From contig NC_048897.1 in the NCBI RefSeq assembly GCF_011077185.1, forward strand, positions 49,618,294-49,682,293: a stretch of DNA of 64,000 nt, read 5' to 3'. The notes beneath the pieces were generated by a model. The model was not told the origin of the DNA and searched no databases. It worked only from the letters and a program-made list of their open reading frames with translations. A program made the translations under genes and the position numbers. The stretch comes from Oxyura jamaicensis (lineage: Eukaryota; Chordata; Aves; Anseriformes; Anatidae). This document shows, piece by piece, positions 1 to 22,820 of the stretch (the stretch's first letter is position 1; every line of letters begins with the position of its first letter).

Positions 1-11810
<11,810 letters not shown>

Positions 11811-11826
11811 TCACAATGGCGGAGCC

Positions 11827-11880
11827 GCCTTCCTTCCTGCCTCCCTGCCTCCTTCCTTCCTGCCTCCCTCCCTCCCCGCA
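11827..11880. repeat. Polypyrimidine/polypurine tract upstream of ACTR10
   Basis: An almost pure C/T run on the plus strand is built from repeated cttcctt and gcctccct units, with only isolated G interruptions. It lies about 45-100 bp upstream of the ACTR10 start codon, so it is in the promoter or 5' UTR. Such tracts can form triplex structures. Confidence 0.7.
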
Positions 11881-12093
11881 CCGGGGCCGTCCTCCTCCCC
11901 GCCGCTCCGCCCCGCAGCCCTGCCCGGTGGGCCCTGCCCTGTCAGCCCCGGGAAGAGGCTGAGGGGAGGGCTGATGGCGGCCTGCGGATCCCTCACGGGG
12001 AGCGGGGGGGCAGGAGCAGCAAATGGAGGCCGGGGCGGGAAACAAGGCGAGCTGTGCCGCTGGGAGCAGGGCGGAGGAGGGCAGGAGAAACCC

Positions 12094-12175
12094 GAGGATC
12101 ACAGGGTGGTTTGGGGTGGAAGGGGTCTTAAGGATCATCTCGATCCAACCCCCTGCCACGGGGAGGGACAAATGA
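12094..12175 (-). mobile_element. CR1 LINE 3' scrap
   Basis: About 80 bp read as the reverse complement of the CR1 extreme 3' end: ggatcacagggtggtttggg, then ggaaggggtcttaaggatca, then ccaaccccctgccacgggga. It lies directly upstream of the ACTR10 CpG island. Confidence 0.88.
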
Positions 12176-12267
12176 AGTAAGTTATAGGAAGGTATCACTT
12201 CGGAGGCATGTAAATATACCCAAGTGTGTAACCCTTTAGGATACAATAGCCTTGCTCTCCAACAGAA

Positions 12268-12421
12268 ATAAGAGGTCTGTCATGGGAAAGCAAACAAAGA
12301 AACAAAAACCAACCAAGAAAACAAACAAACAAAAAACCACCATACCTCCTTACTGCTATAAGAGATCTGTCATGGCGAAAAAATAAAAAAATAAAACCCC
12401 ACAAACCATACCTACTTACTG
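12268..12421. repeat. Two-copy tandem duplication, period about 90 bp
   Basis: The block ataagaggtctgtcatgg at 12,268 recurs as ataagagatctgtcatgg at 12,358. In both copies it is followed by an A-rich, AAAC/AAAT-type stretch and then by ccatacct, one base, and cttactgct. The copies differ mainly in the A-rich part. A third, very degraded start may follow at about 12,416. No known family was recognised. Confidence 0.75.
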
Positions 12422-12683
12422 CTCCAAGCGAATGACAGTCGGGAAGAGAAGATAAGAACTCACAAATATACCAAGGGTAGAAATACCAAACCCCACCGTG
12501 CTGCCCCACGCGTTCCGCACCGGGTTGCCTGTGCCTGGTGGTCAGAGGTAGATCGCGGTGATCGCTGGTGGGAATTGACAGATAGGACCCAAGTGCTAAA
12601 ACTGTAATTTTATTTACTTCTATTGTAGTTACTTTCATGAAGGTGTATCATTGTGCTAGTGCAGTTGGCATTTTTCATCAGCC

Positions 12684-12732
12684 TTTTTTTTTTTCTTTTT
12701 TTTTTCTTTTTTTTTTTTTTTTTTTTTTTTTT
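12684..12732. repeat. Poly-T tract
   Basis: About 49 bp of T with two C interruptions near 12,695 and 12,706. It could be the poly(A) tail of a minus-strand retroposed sequence, but the adjacent sequence was not recognised. Confidence 0.85.
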
Positions 12733-15700
12733 AAGGGGTGTATTACTGTTCAGACTCAATCGTAGAGCCACATCAGCATTTTGCAGAGCTTGTAAAACAC
12801 TGTATTGCCTCAAGTCCTCACAAAATAACAAGCCATTGAAACCAATAACTTACTCAGTTTTGGAGAAAATAAAAATCTGTGTTTGTATGTGTGCAAGTTT
12901 GTATATGACCATATATAATAAAGTACTTTGACAAAGCACTGAGGCTTTAACTCCATCAAGGTTAGGAAATGTTAAGCTATTATAAATAATCCTAAATCTT
13001 TGTGTTGTAGGTAGATGCCAGCTCTGCAGTAGGTAAGCTCGGTCACCACTATCTTCACAAGTTACTTAACGTCTCTGAAATATGCCGCCTTGCTTTGACG
13101 GTCTTGGCATTTCTGGTTGGTAACAGCTGCGTAATGAAAGCCTCTTGGTGTGAGTTTGTGTGAATGGGTTCTGTAGGTACCTACCAATGTAGATGGAGGA
13201 GCTGTTACCAAGAAACAGACCAAAGAGAGGAAAAATACATGCTGAAAGGCAACATGTGAATCTGCAAGAAGTAACACAGGACACCAAGAGTTTGCTGCAT
13301 CTGCGCAAGGTCCCCAGCACACACCGACATCAGCAGCAGGTTGTGTAAATCCAACTGCATCCACAAAGGCTGCTCTGTGCTGAGAGAGACAGCAGGATTA
13401 TCTGTATACCCAGAGAAAGAAGGTGTCCTTTGACAAGCTGTCATTTTCTGGATAAACAGCTGCGCCTTCCAACTGTTGATCCAGCTGGAAAACTATGAGA
13501 GCATGTGTGCAAGTGAGTGAAGTGTGTCATTAGTTAACTACTATTAGTAATAACAACTTGGCACTATAAATAGAGCTTAATTAATAAAAGGTGTTCTAAT
13601 GAATATTGGTTGTGATATATGACTCCGTGTGACTTGATTCCTTTTCTGGGAAAAGGGAATTTATAACAGATGTTGGCTAGTGTAATGCAAATCTGGGATC
13701 ACTTGAGAAAGAGATTCCTAAAGCAATGTGTATCCCACTACCATCAACAACCTCCTTTTCCCAACCTATCATCTCCTTTCCCCACAAAAACCAGACCTGT
13801 AAAATCAGCCGCTCTTCAGGCATTTTTATGCATGCCCAGGAGCGTTGGCATGATAACATCCCCAAAAAATCTGTTGTAGGGTATTTGTACCAAATGAGTG
13901 CATGGGACCCATTTCATTTTTCAGGGAAATGGAATAAATATTTAAAAAAAATACTGAGAAGCTATGAGGTGGTGGGTTTTTTTTTTTTTTGCTCATGCCA
14001 GATAGGCAAGCCAAAGAGATTGAAGTGTGTATGTACAGCAAGACAAGGGCTCTCAATGCAGTGAGATTTCAATGTAGGCTGTTGTCACAGTTAACTCAAG
14101 GGCTCATACTGGTGTGCTCTGTAGCCCCCAGTGCAAGCTATGTGAGCTGTGATGCTTTTCACGTACTTCGCTGGAGTGCTGTTTGTCCCACATCCACAAT
14201 TTCTATTTAAGATCTGTGAAGGTGGAGCTGTGTGGTAGAATTGGACGATAAACAGGAGTGATGTGAGACACCAAAAGCTGTTGCTGCCACCACCTGCTCT
14301 GTCGCCTGAGCAAACCTCAGCAGTAGCCGGTCGTTGGACTAGCAGCTCTGCAAATTCATTTGCTCTTCTGCTCCTGTCACAGCTCTGTCACCTGCCCCCC
14401 TTCTGGCCTCCCTAAATTTAACTGGGTCACAAAGTGGAGTCAAGAATATAGAGGTGAGAAGAGAAGGTCCATGTGTGTGGAGAAGGACTGGAAACTTGAG
14501 GAGTCGAAGCACTTGGAGCATCCTGGAAGGGCTCTGCATATTGGAGGAAGCACAAGGAATCCAGGCAGTGCAGAGGGAGTGCAAGAAAGGTGTAAAGAAG
14601 GGGAACTCTACAGTGACAAACCCAGGGGGAAACTCCTCGCAAAGCCTGTATTTTCCTCATAAAGCCTGTATATCTTTTGTGCAAACACTGTCGCATAATC
14701 CAGTATAAGCCCCTGCACTCTTCATACGACCCATCACCATTTTGATATCCTGTCAGCTCCTTCTTCTTGCAGAGGAAAACTGAGAAGAAGAAACAAGCTT
14801 GTAGTGGTGATGTGGGATGCAGGAACAGCGAAGGGACCAGCACACAACCAGTGGGCTCTTGGAGTAGGAGTAAGCACTGCCAAGGCAGCAGAGGAGGATG
14901 CCAACACATTAAAAAATAAACAAACAAAACCCTGTAGCAATTAAATGCTCCAAGACTCAGTTCAAATTGCCTTCTGATTTGGTGTGTTTTTATGTTATTA
15001 ACGTTTCTTATTATTATATTTTATAGTTAGTATTAAATGCCCTTCCAAAATATGGAAATGCAGCTGACCTTTAAAGCATATGCAAACAATCGTGCCTGAA
15101 TACATGTTTAAATGTCGTTCTCACAACAGAGCGTTAGCTCTACCATGTCTGGGCAATACCCCAGTGTACCAAGAAGCCACATTCAGTTAGAATTATCCCT
15201 GAGTGAACTGGGCATTATATGCTGGATGCTTTTCTCTCTTTGGGTTTCCTGTCAGGAAAACGATCCTGGAATTCCCAAGCTCATGCACTGAGTGCTGCCT
15301 GCTGCCCGGGGTTTTTCTGAGGACAGTGGGAGCAAGCCCACGAGGTTACTGTGCCTGTCGAGAATGTGCTCACGCTGATGTGTGAATTTTCATTCTTTTA
15401 AATTCCATATAATGCTCCTGAATATCTCTGTAACAGGGATCTTACAAAAATGTAACCTATAATACTTAATGTTGAGGCTCTTGAAATACTTGAAGCCTAA
15501 AAGTCTTTTAGTCTTGGACTAAACAAATAATACATGATTAATTTAATGACTAATGTCAAATCTGAGCATAATGTTTTCGTGACCATTTTCAGCCCCAGAT
15601 CTCACCTGTTTATGGTGTATTACTGTGTAATAATTATGCCTACATCACACTTATGTTTTAAATAAAAAAATTACTTGGATATGTTTTAGAGGTCACAGGC

Positions 15701-17754
15701 CCTACTTGAAGTATATAGTCCATTGCTTTCTCCTAAACACGTTATCGCTGGGTTAGGAAAGATCAGAGCTTACAGCTAATCACATCGCTGCCTTTATAGT
15801 CCATTGGAAATCTTTCCTTAAATTACATTAATCAATCACAGTTAACATGAGCTCTGAAATGCAAGCTGCAGCTTAGAAGTGGCTTAATTTAATGGATGGT
15901 CTTTCCAGAGCCTAGCAGTTATTGATAACAGAAGCCAGAGAGCCTAGAAGTGTGCCAGTGTTTCATAACGAAATCTATCCACATCGTGCTGGTTTAATCA
16001 AGGAAGCTGCTTGCATAATAACGTGGAAAGCACGCTCGCTATCCTGAATATGTAACTGTTGAAGAAACAGATGGTGATGCTAGCCCATAAGAATCAGGCT
16101 ATAAATACATTCAAGATAACAATATAAATGAAGATAATTATTCACAATCTAAGGAGATGGCAGGACAATTAAGCCCGCTGCTAAGCAGGAGGTTGAGGGG
16201 AGTAAAACACAGGATCTCCTTAACGCAGTAAGACGATGTTCCCTGAATGCAGCCGGCTCCAATAACTCTTGTTAAATGGTGGTGTGCTCTGATATGCAGG
16301 GAAGAGCTTGCATAAATATATAGAAATACAAGGAATGAATTGTAGCCTATTGAAATGAGTGAAAATTCTCCAGTTTATATCAAATATATAAGATACTCCA
16401 TTTGGCCAGTGGAGTGCTTTCCATTTTTTAAGACCGTTAGTATTCAAGCCATTGGCAGAAATAATCTTTTTGAATATCTTGCAGAAAAGTTATTGTCACA
16501 AGCAGCGCTGTGCGCTCATCTGCAGGGACCGGTGGTGAAAGCGAAGCTGGTGCCTCGAGGTGGCAGCTCAAAAACTGCCCCGGAGGCTTAAACGGGAGCA
16601 GTTTTCATAAAGAAAATGACTTTTCTGTATGAGTCCTGAAACAACGGCAGCTCTTGGATGAATTAATCCCCACGGTGCCCTTGCAAATATTGCAGACATA
16701 AAGGAACGTGTCCTCCAGCATAAACACTGCAGGCCCAAATGGGTAGAGCATGGAGGCACCTTGCCCAACTAATATTCTGCTGCCTTTAGTGCAGAAATGC
16801 CTGTCTGGACCCCCCGCAGAGACTCAGATTTCAGTAAACCCCTATGCATGTTTCATTGGCAAAGCATTATTTTTTCTTGGACACAAAATCAACAGTCTTT
16901 TGTGTCCCCACGTTGGATGGCTTTGTCTGTGTGCTTGCCTTTAAGCCTTCTTAATCCTTATATACCAGCTAACCGAGTCACATACCCATTTTTTCTCACA
17001 AAATCGGATAGTTGAATACTTAGGGGCAGCGTTAAGCGCGGTAAAAAAGCAATTGCTCGGAGATCTAGTTTAGTTCCTGGAGCTCGCACTTCCTTAACTT
17101 TTCCAAGCACAAGGATTCATGGAGAGCCACGTATCTCTTCCAAAGAGGAAAAGAGGAAGAAGCCCCACAGTCTATCTACTGCTTGGTGCTTTGTGAACAG
17201 CTAGAACTGGTTCCTGCTGTAGGATTTCACCTTAATTCTTTTGAATATTAATTTCCAAAATATATATATGTATTTTGCTCATAACCACCCAAAAAGTTGT
17301 CTGCGTTGCTATAAAAATCAGTCTTTAAAACCTGGGGATGCAGGTGCTTGGTTTAACCTCAAGTTTTGGGAAGCAAAGCAAAGCTGAAGTTTTCAAAGTG
17401 ACTCCGTTTAAGATTATCAAGAAGCAGGGAGTTTAATGTCAGAACATTGCTTAGGGTTAGCTTGCTTTGGGGTGGCATGTCAATTGCTTTTTTTATTATC
17501 AGCCTAATTTCATAGTGGAGTATGTAGGACGGGGGAAAAAAATATCCAAGCGCTACAGGGAATTGACAGATGGTTCACGTTTTAGCTGAGGCTCCAATAT
17601 GCATGGGGACGGCTTCTTCAGCACTTTATTTCTGGGAAAATTGTAACAAGCAGTTCACTAACTGCATTGATTTTGTTAAAGGGTATGGAGAGGAGCGACA
17701 GCTGTACAACACTCGGTTACGGCCGTGAGCATTGGTGATCCCGGGCTGTATTCC

Positions 17755-17845
17755 CAGAGCAACTGCGACTGATTCCAGCGACCTTGGACAAGTCAGCAAA
17801 ACTGTGGTTCTGCCCTTAAAAGTGACTGTGTAAAAATGGCACTCT
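17755..17845 (+). repeat. Possible MIR-like SINE remnant
   Basis: Contains gcgaccttggacaagtca followed by a degraded pyrimidine-rich stretch. This resembles the MIR core gtgaccttgggcaagtcac. Short and diverged. Confidence 0.35.
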
Positions 17846-17920
17846 CCTACTCAGCAGATCTGATCGCTGTGTGTGCTCCAAGTCACATCTGCTGACTTTA
17901 GTGACAAAAATAAGTTTTTT

Positions 17921-17950
17921 ATTTATTTATTTATTTATTTATTTATTTTA
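17921..17950. repeat. (ATTT)n microsatellite
   Basis: Seven consecutive ATTT units and a partial one, preceded by a short T-run. Confidence 0.95.
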
Positions 17951-18309
17951 TGGCTTTCCTGCTCTCTGAGCACTGCAGAATCGCAAGAGCTGGGAAAGCA
18001 GAAGCTGGATCCTGAGCCTTCCTGTAGGACTTGCTATAAATTATGGTCAGCAGTGGGGCTGCTCTGGCATCGCGTGGCCTTGCACAGCTGTTGTTAGTGC
18101 CAATGGTGATGAATGTGGAAGAACGGGATCCAAGGGGATCTTCTGGATTCAGTTCTGACTGCAGATCGCATTTACTGGGTTTGCAGTTTAAGGCAAAAAA
18201 ATAAAAATATAATAAAATCTGTTCATCTGTAAGGTGATCACATTTCAAATAGAACCCATAGATTGGCCATAAACTTCCTGGTGTTTTTCAAAGTGGGCTT
18301 GTTTTACAC

Positions 18310-18390
18310 ATACCTCCCTGCCTGTAAGATGGGGATACTGTTCTCACTTCCACATCAGCCTCATTTAGACTCATTGTTGCTCTGTTCCAG
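18310..18390 (+). repeat. Probable MIR-like SINE remnant
   Basis: cctccctgcctgtaagatgg then ggatactgttctcacttcc parallels the MIR segment tcatctgtaaaatggggat followed by a cctacctca-type sequence. Confidence 0.45.
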
Positions 18391-18889
18391 TGACTCCTGT
18401 TTAATGGGCAGAGTAGGTCCCCTTACGCAGGTGCTACCGGCTGATATAAAGGTGGATTGTGAAGTAAAAATACAGACGGAGGTGTGCACTGCTTTGAGTG
18501 CTGAATGTCCCCAATATTCAATTTGGGAACGTCGTTCAGCAGAGAAATTAGTGTTAACTATTTTAAAATTGCCTTTACCTTCTGTGGCATGTCCTGACAT
18601 ACTTAGGGTACCTGACTGTGTCTCACCACAGATGCCAGGAGCTGCGTTGTAAGATGCAGTGCTCTGATGTCAGTTCAATGATGTTTCAGTTCATTTTGTA
18701 CATACGCATACAAAAGGGGACTTTGTGTAAATTTTGAGGTGACGCAGTCTGTTAATTAGGACATGTTATTTGTACTTTTGGGGTTGAGCAATGAGGCTTA
18801 CACAGGGATATCGTCTTCTAAATAAATCTGCTGCATTGTGTTACTGCTTCCTACAACAGGGATTGCTATTATAACAATATGCAGATCTT

Positions 18890-19010
18890 ACAAGGGACCC
18901 TGACAAAAACTACATATTGTCATTTCCATTTTACAGAAGGGAAATGAAGGCAGAGAGCAACAAAGGTGAGTTTTGAAAGTCATCCAATAAGTTGGGGATG
19001 GGAAAGGAGT
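18890..19010 (-). repeat. Probable MIR-like SINE remnant
   Basis: catttccattttacagaagg, gaaatgaaggcagagagc and a later gttttgaaagtcatcca follow the order of the reverse MIR core (cccattttacagatgaggaa, actgaggcacagagag, then the gtcacacag block). Confidence 0.5.
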
Positions 19011-20126
19011 CCCATGCTATTTTTACAGCTACGCTACCCGCATGGAAAAACAAAACAGCTTACATCCCTCTGAATTTCACCTGAGCCTGTGGGAAATCTT
19101 TTGAGGATGAGACCAATAAATAGAGGCTTGAGCTGAAGTGTCTCGAACCAGAGCATGGGTAAGAAGGGGAAGGAATTGAAATTTCTTAACTTGCTGTGGA
19201 AGTTGGGTGGATTTTGCTTGGTTGCATATACGCTCTGCAGCATACTGAGCTGAGTTAAAAAACAGCATTTCCAATTAATAAACCATAGAAATGAATAACA
19301 AAACAGTGCTCTGGGGTGATTTCTGAGCTGAATTCTGCCTGTTCCATCGGGCATCCTTCTAGCACGTTTCAGTCTGCAGAATTTTTGTTGATCATGCAGA
19401 AACACATGATTTTGGCAGGTTACGCGGGGTAGAGAAACTTGCAATGTATGGGGAATTTGCAATTTCAGATGGGGGAAAAACAGCTATTTTGGTTAGAGTG
19501 TTTATCAGTGAGATATTTAACCTTGACAGCACACAGTGACAGTCCGGGTGCAGAGCCAGTTACCCAGAGAAACGATGAGGGGAAAGCAAGAACCTCTCCA
19601 GCCTGGTAAGAGCTTTAGGGAACAGCAGAGCACCAGGTACGCATGCTTTACAATTTTAAAATTGCCCCCATAACTTTAAAGGTTAGAAGAAAAGTGGAAT
19701 GGGTTGAATATAAACCCCTCCTTTGGACTCGCAGGTTCACACTGAGGGTGAATTTTGTAGCTACCAAAGCCAAGTCTCTGGCTGGAGCCTGGTGGCCTCA
19801 TCAGCAGCTCTGCTGTCTGCAAGGGGCATCTCCCCTTCCCCATATATGGGTGACCGAGCTGCCTGTGAATCAATCGCTGAACCACCACAACGTGCACTTT
19901 TAAAATAAGCCCTCGTTGATTTCAGTTTGCTGTAGGATCTTGCTACACCAGTAACTCCAGAGCTGGTGCCTCCTCCGTGTCCGAGCCATCCCCTCTGCTG
20001 AAGCAGAGCCCTCAGCCAAAATGAGATGAGGAGAATGAAGGTGAACCTGCAGAAGGTTTTGGGTCCCTAATCTGAGGGGTTAATGATGTTTAAAACAGCC
20101 ACAAAAATGCAAAACTTGTCTCTCTC

Positions 20127-20147
20127 TTTTTTTTTTTTTTTTTTTTT
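20127..20147. repeat. Poly-T tract
   Basis: 21 uninterrupted T residues after a short tctctc run. A second, impure T-rich block follows at about 20,209-20,236. Confidence 0.9.
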
Positions 20148-21081
20148 AATCTTCCCATCTCCCTTATAGGTGAAGGTAAACATCCTTTCTTTTCACATAT
20201 TTCTACTTTTTATTTTTTTTTTCTTTTTTTCTTTTTAATTAAAGATGTAGCAGCACTAGAAATATTGATTCATGAATAGCTTCCCAGGTTTTACAATTCA
20301 TAGGTGGAAAGCCAGAAGTGACTATTCTAATCATTTTCTGTGACTGTTTGCTCCACCAAGCCATCTCTGTAGTTCCTTTTGTTGCCTTTTTGCAATGGCT
20401 GTCTTTACTGCTGATACAGGCATTTCTACACTTTATTTTCAACTTATGCAGAGGTTAGCGATATTACTCTGAAAGAAATTGCCCTGACCTACAACAAATC
20501 TGTCTCTTAAAGTTTAAATGCTGGATGCAGAATGCTAGCAAAATGAATTGGGTTGCTTCCAGTTTGGTTGAATTCCAGTAGAAAACACTGTGTAAATTTA
20601 GATAGGTAAAGCATTGGGGTGAGTGTAGCGAAGAGAAGAAACCAGTGATATAAATGGTATTTCCAGGAGCACAACAAACAGGAAAAAACAAACAAACAAA
20701 ATCAGAGAATTTATTGAATATAGGAATATCTCGGTTTTCCTTCATCAATTCTTCTGTGGTATGTATTTGGAGAGTCAAGTGTTGGCAGGCACAAGCAGGT
20801 GAAATCTCACTCCCACCTGAAAAAGGGAGCCTCATTTTATAGATTATTATAATTGGATTACAGAGGAATTTGCTCATTTGCTTCACGTGGACATACTCAT
20901 AGCGAAATCAAGATTTTGACTTTCCTTGTCATCTCCTGCGTTATTTCTTTATTCCCTCCTAGCAGACCCCCCCATCCTCTCTGCCCCAGCCTTTTCCTCC
21001 TCTGGAAGATTATTTTTCGTCTCTCCTCACCTGTCCCTGCCCAACGAGAAGGGTTTGCACCTGCTGCAGCCCCGCTTCCAA

Positions 21082-21163
21082 TGACTCATTGCCCAGGAGT
21101 GTATAAAATCCTGGGAGTGCAGCTGGGCCCTTGTGGTGCCCCTGATGCTTAGCTGAGGGGAAG
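21082..21163 (+). promoter_or_regulatory. Candidate TATA/AP-1 promoter with short splice-ready first exon
   Basis: A consensus AP-1 site TGACTCA (21,082-21,088) is followed by TATAAAA (21,102-21,108). Initiation about 25-30 bp downstream would start a leader near 21,133. A good splice donor, aag|gtgaga, lies at 21,163/21,164. The cluster is 1.2 kb upstream of the ARMH4 CpG-island exon and on the same strand, so a regulated alternative first exon joining the 27,151 acceptor is possible. No transcript evidence is available, and TATA-like strings also occur by chance. Confidence 0.35.
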
Positions 21164-21445
21164 GTGAGAAGCTGCTTTCTTCATTTTTGGAGACAAGGTA
21201 TGGAACTCTGGGTTGCAGTAATTCCCTGCTACTTGATGAAGTGAGTGTATGTACCCTGGAAGCTGGTGGTGTAAAGGTTTTCTATTTCTGGTGATGGTCT
21301 CGCTGCAGGGATCCCTGTGGAAAAAACATCTGGGGATAAAGTGGGAGTAAAATTGTTTATTTTTTTTTCTCCTTGGCCAAATAGGTGTTTAAAACAACAA
21401 CAAAAAATGAAACAAGCCCTTTCTAATATGTGTATAGGTGAGGTA

Positions 21446-21507
21446 TTTTTTTTTTAAAAAAAAAAACAACAACAACAAAAAAAAAAAAAAAAACAAAGAA
21501 AAAAAAA
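21446..21507. repeat. T10-A11 palindrome plus A-rich tract
   Basis: Ten T residues directly followed by eleven A residues form a perfect inverted repeat. It continues into (CAA)n and a long A-run to 21,507. Confidence 0.9.
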
Positions 21508-21909
21508 CTCTGCAGAGAGAATGTTAGGGGAAGGTGACCTCTAAAGCTGAAGATAGTGGAGGAGCATCTCTAATGGATAGAAAACTGCTAACAGCATTGC
21601 AGGCCTTGCTTCTAGGTCTTCTTGCAAGCCTCCTGCAAAGGGAAGGAGCCTGCCTGGTTGGGTTCTGACCCTGGCTCTTGCACAGGAGTTGGATATCAAG
21701 TCAGTGCTTGGTTTGTGTATGGTGTGGAGCGCTGGGCTGGCTATGAACTTCTTTCAGCAGGGAGTGAATAGCTGATAGGCAGTGGGTGACCTCTCTCAAG
21801 CTGCCTTAAGGGGTGCAGGTAGCCCTAAGACCACTGCTGGTCTTAATGCTGGAGCACACCTGTGTGTGGCAAGCCCTAAATAACCCCCACTGCTGGATTT
21901 ACCAAAGCA

Positions 21910-22130
21910 GTCATAGAATGTCTTAGGTTGGAAGAGAACTTAAAAATTAAAAATATCTAGCTCCAATCAGGGGAGAGGGATGCTACCCACTAGACCAGGC
22001 TGCCCAGGGCCTCATCCAACCTGCTCCTAAACACCCCCAGGGCTGGAGCATCCCCAGCCTCTCTGGGCAGCCTCTCCCAGTGCCTCCCTGCTTTCTGAGC
22101 GAAGAATTTCCCATTTCCCCCCCCTATTTC
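21910..22130 (-). mobile_element. CR1 LINE 3' fragment adjoining the ARMH4 CpG island
   Basis: Reverse-complement CR1 3' end: catagaatgtcttaggttgg, then cccactagaccaggctgccc, cctcatccaacctgctcct, the ccagggctggagcatcc block, gggcagcctctcccagtgcc and gcgaagaatttccc. It ends about 215 bp before the predicted ARMH4 uORF start, so the element forms the edge of the promoter region. Confidence 0.92.
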
Positions 22131-22820
22131 CTCCAGCCTTCACTCTGGGCGGGGTACAGCTGCCCCTTGGGGAAGGGGCTGGGAGCCCCCCCCGGGCCTC
22201 AGCACGACGGCTGCGCGGCTCGGGGTGCTGGCAGGGCTGGGCCTCTCTCCACCCCTCCCTGCCTCCATCCCTCCTTCCATCCTCCTCCTCCCCAAGCGGG
22301 GGCGGTGTCGCGGCCGCCCCGCCCCGGCCCCGTGCGGCCCCGGGATGCTGCGGGGGAGCGCGGCGAGGTGCCGGGGGGGCCGGGCGGAGCAGCTCCGGTG
22401 AGCCCCGGGACTTGGGGGGGGGGGGGCTGCGATGCTGGGGAGGGGGTGATGGAGGGTGGCTTAAAAGAAATAACAACAAAAAACCCCTTTGTTCTAGGGC
22501 GGAGGGTGGGGGGATTTTCCCTGTGTTAATTTATTTTAATTGATTGGGATTGTTTTCACCCTTTCTCTCGGGCGGGGGGGGGAGGGGGTCAGCAGCACCC
22601 CCGTATGGAAAGCCCAAAGGGGGTCTCGGGGGTGGTCCAGTTGTTGGGGTGTGTGCGTGTACCCCCCTGCTGTGCTCCTGGGGTGGCTCGGGGGTCCCCG
22701 GGGAGCCCCGGCGGTGGGCAGCTGGGGTGGGGGGCTCTGCGCTACCCTGCAGCTGCAGGCGGGGACAATGGGACGGGGCCGCAGCTAGCGAGCGGGTGTG
22801 CTGGGTGGCATCGGGTCTTG
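22130..22820 (+). promoter_or_regulatory. ARMH4: ARMH4 CpG-island promoter
   Basis: Very GC- and CpG-rich, with Sp1-type boxes (gggggcggtg near 22,300 and ccccgccccgg near 22,319) and no TATA box. It is the only CpG island upstream of ARMH4 coding exon 2 on the plus strand, and it contains a good splice donor at 22,397/22,398. The island limits are by eye. Confidence 0.75.
22300..22397 (+). other. ARMH4: Predicted ARMH4 exon 1 (5' UTR; contains uORF start)
   Basis: Inferred first exon ending at the donor ctccg|gtgagc (22,397/22,398). The 5' limit is a guess inside the CpG island. It holds an ATG at 22,345 with G at -3. Spliced to the 27,151 acceptor, this opens a 37-codon uORF that stops at 27,209-27,211, overlapping the ARMH4 start codon by two bases. 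The exon is not supported by protein homology because it would be noncoding for ARMH4 itself. Confidence 0.5.

Larger units (their letters stand above)
12176..21900. other. Intergenic region between ACTR10 and ARMH4: no gene found
   Basis: Nearly 10 kb between the two divergent promoters. Open frames here are short, lack recognisable protein families and show no paired splice-site pattern. Contents that can be named are the 90-bp duplication, homopolymer and ATTT tracts, several MIR-like remnants and the TATA/AP-1 cluster near 21.1 kb. Parts of 15.5-16.2 kb are AT-rich with many TAAT cores and could be conserved noncoding sequence, which cannot be judged without alignment. Confidence 0.6.

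Noticed and set aside
12610..12831. Lys-rich minus-strand frame ending a possible processed pseudogene with poly(A)
   Set aside because: The poly-Lys is just translated poly-A. The adjacent sequence matches no gene I know, so a processed pseudogene is not supported.
22027..22479. 150-codon frames on both strands of the CpG island
   Set aside because: Low-complexity Pro/Arg/Gly products of GC-rich DNA; part is CR1.
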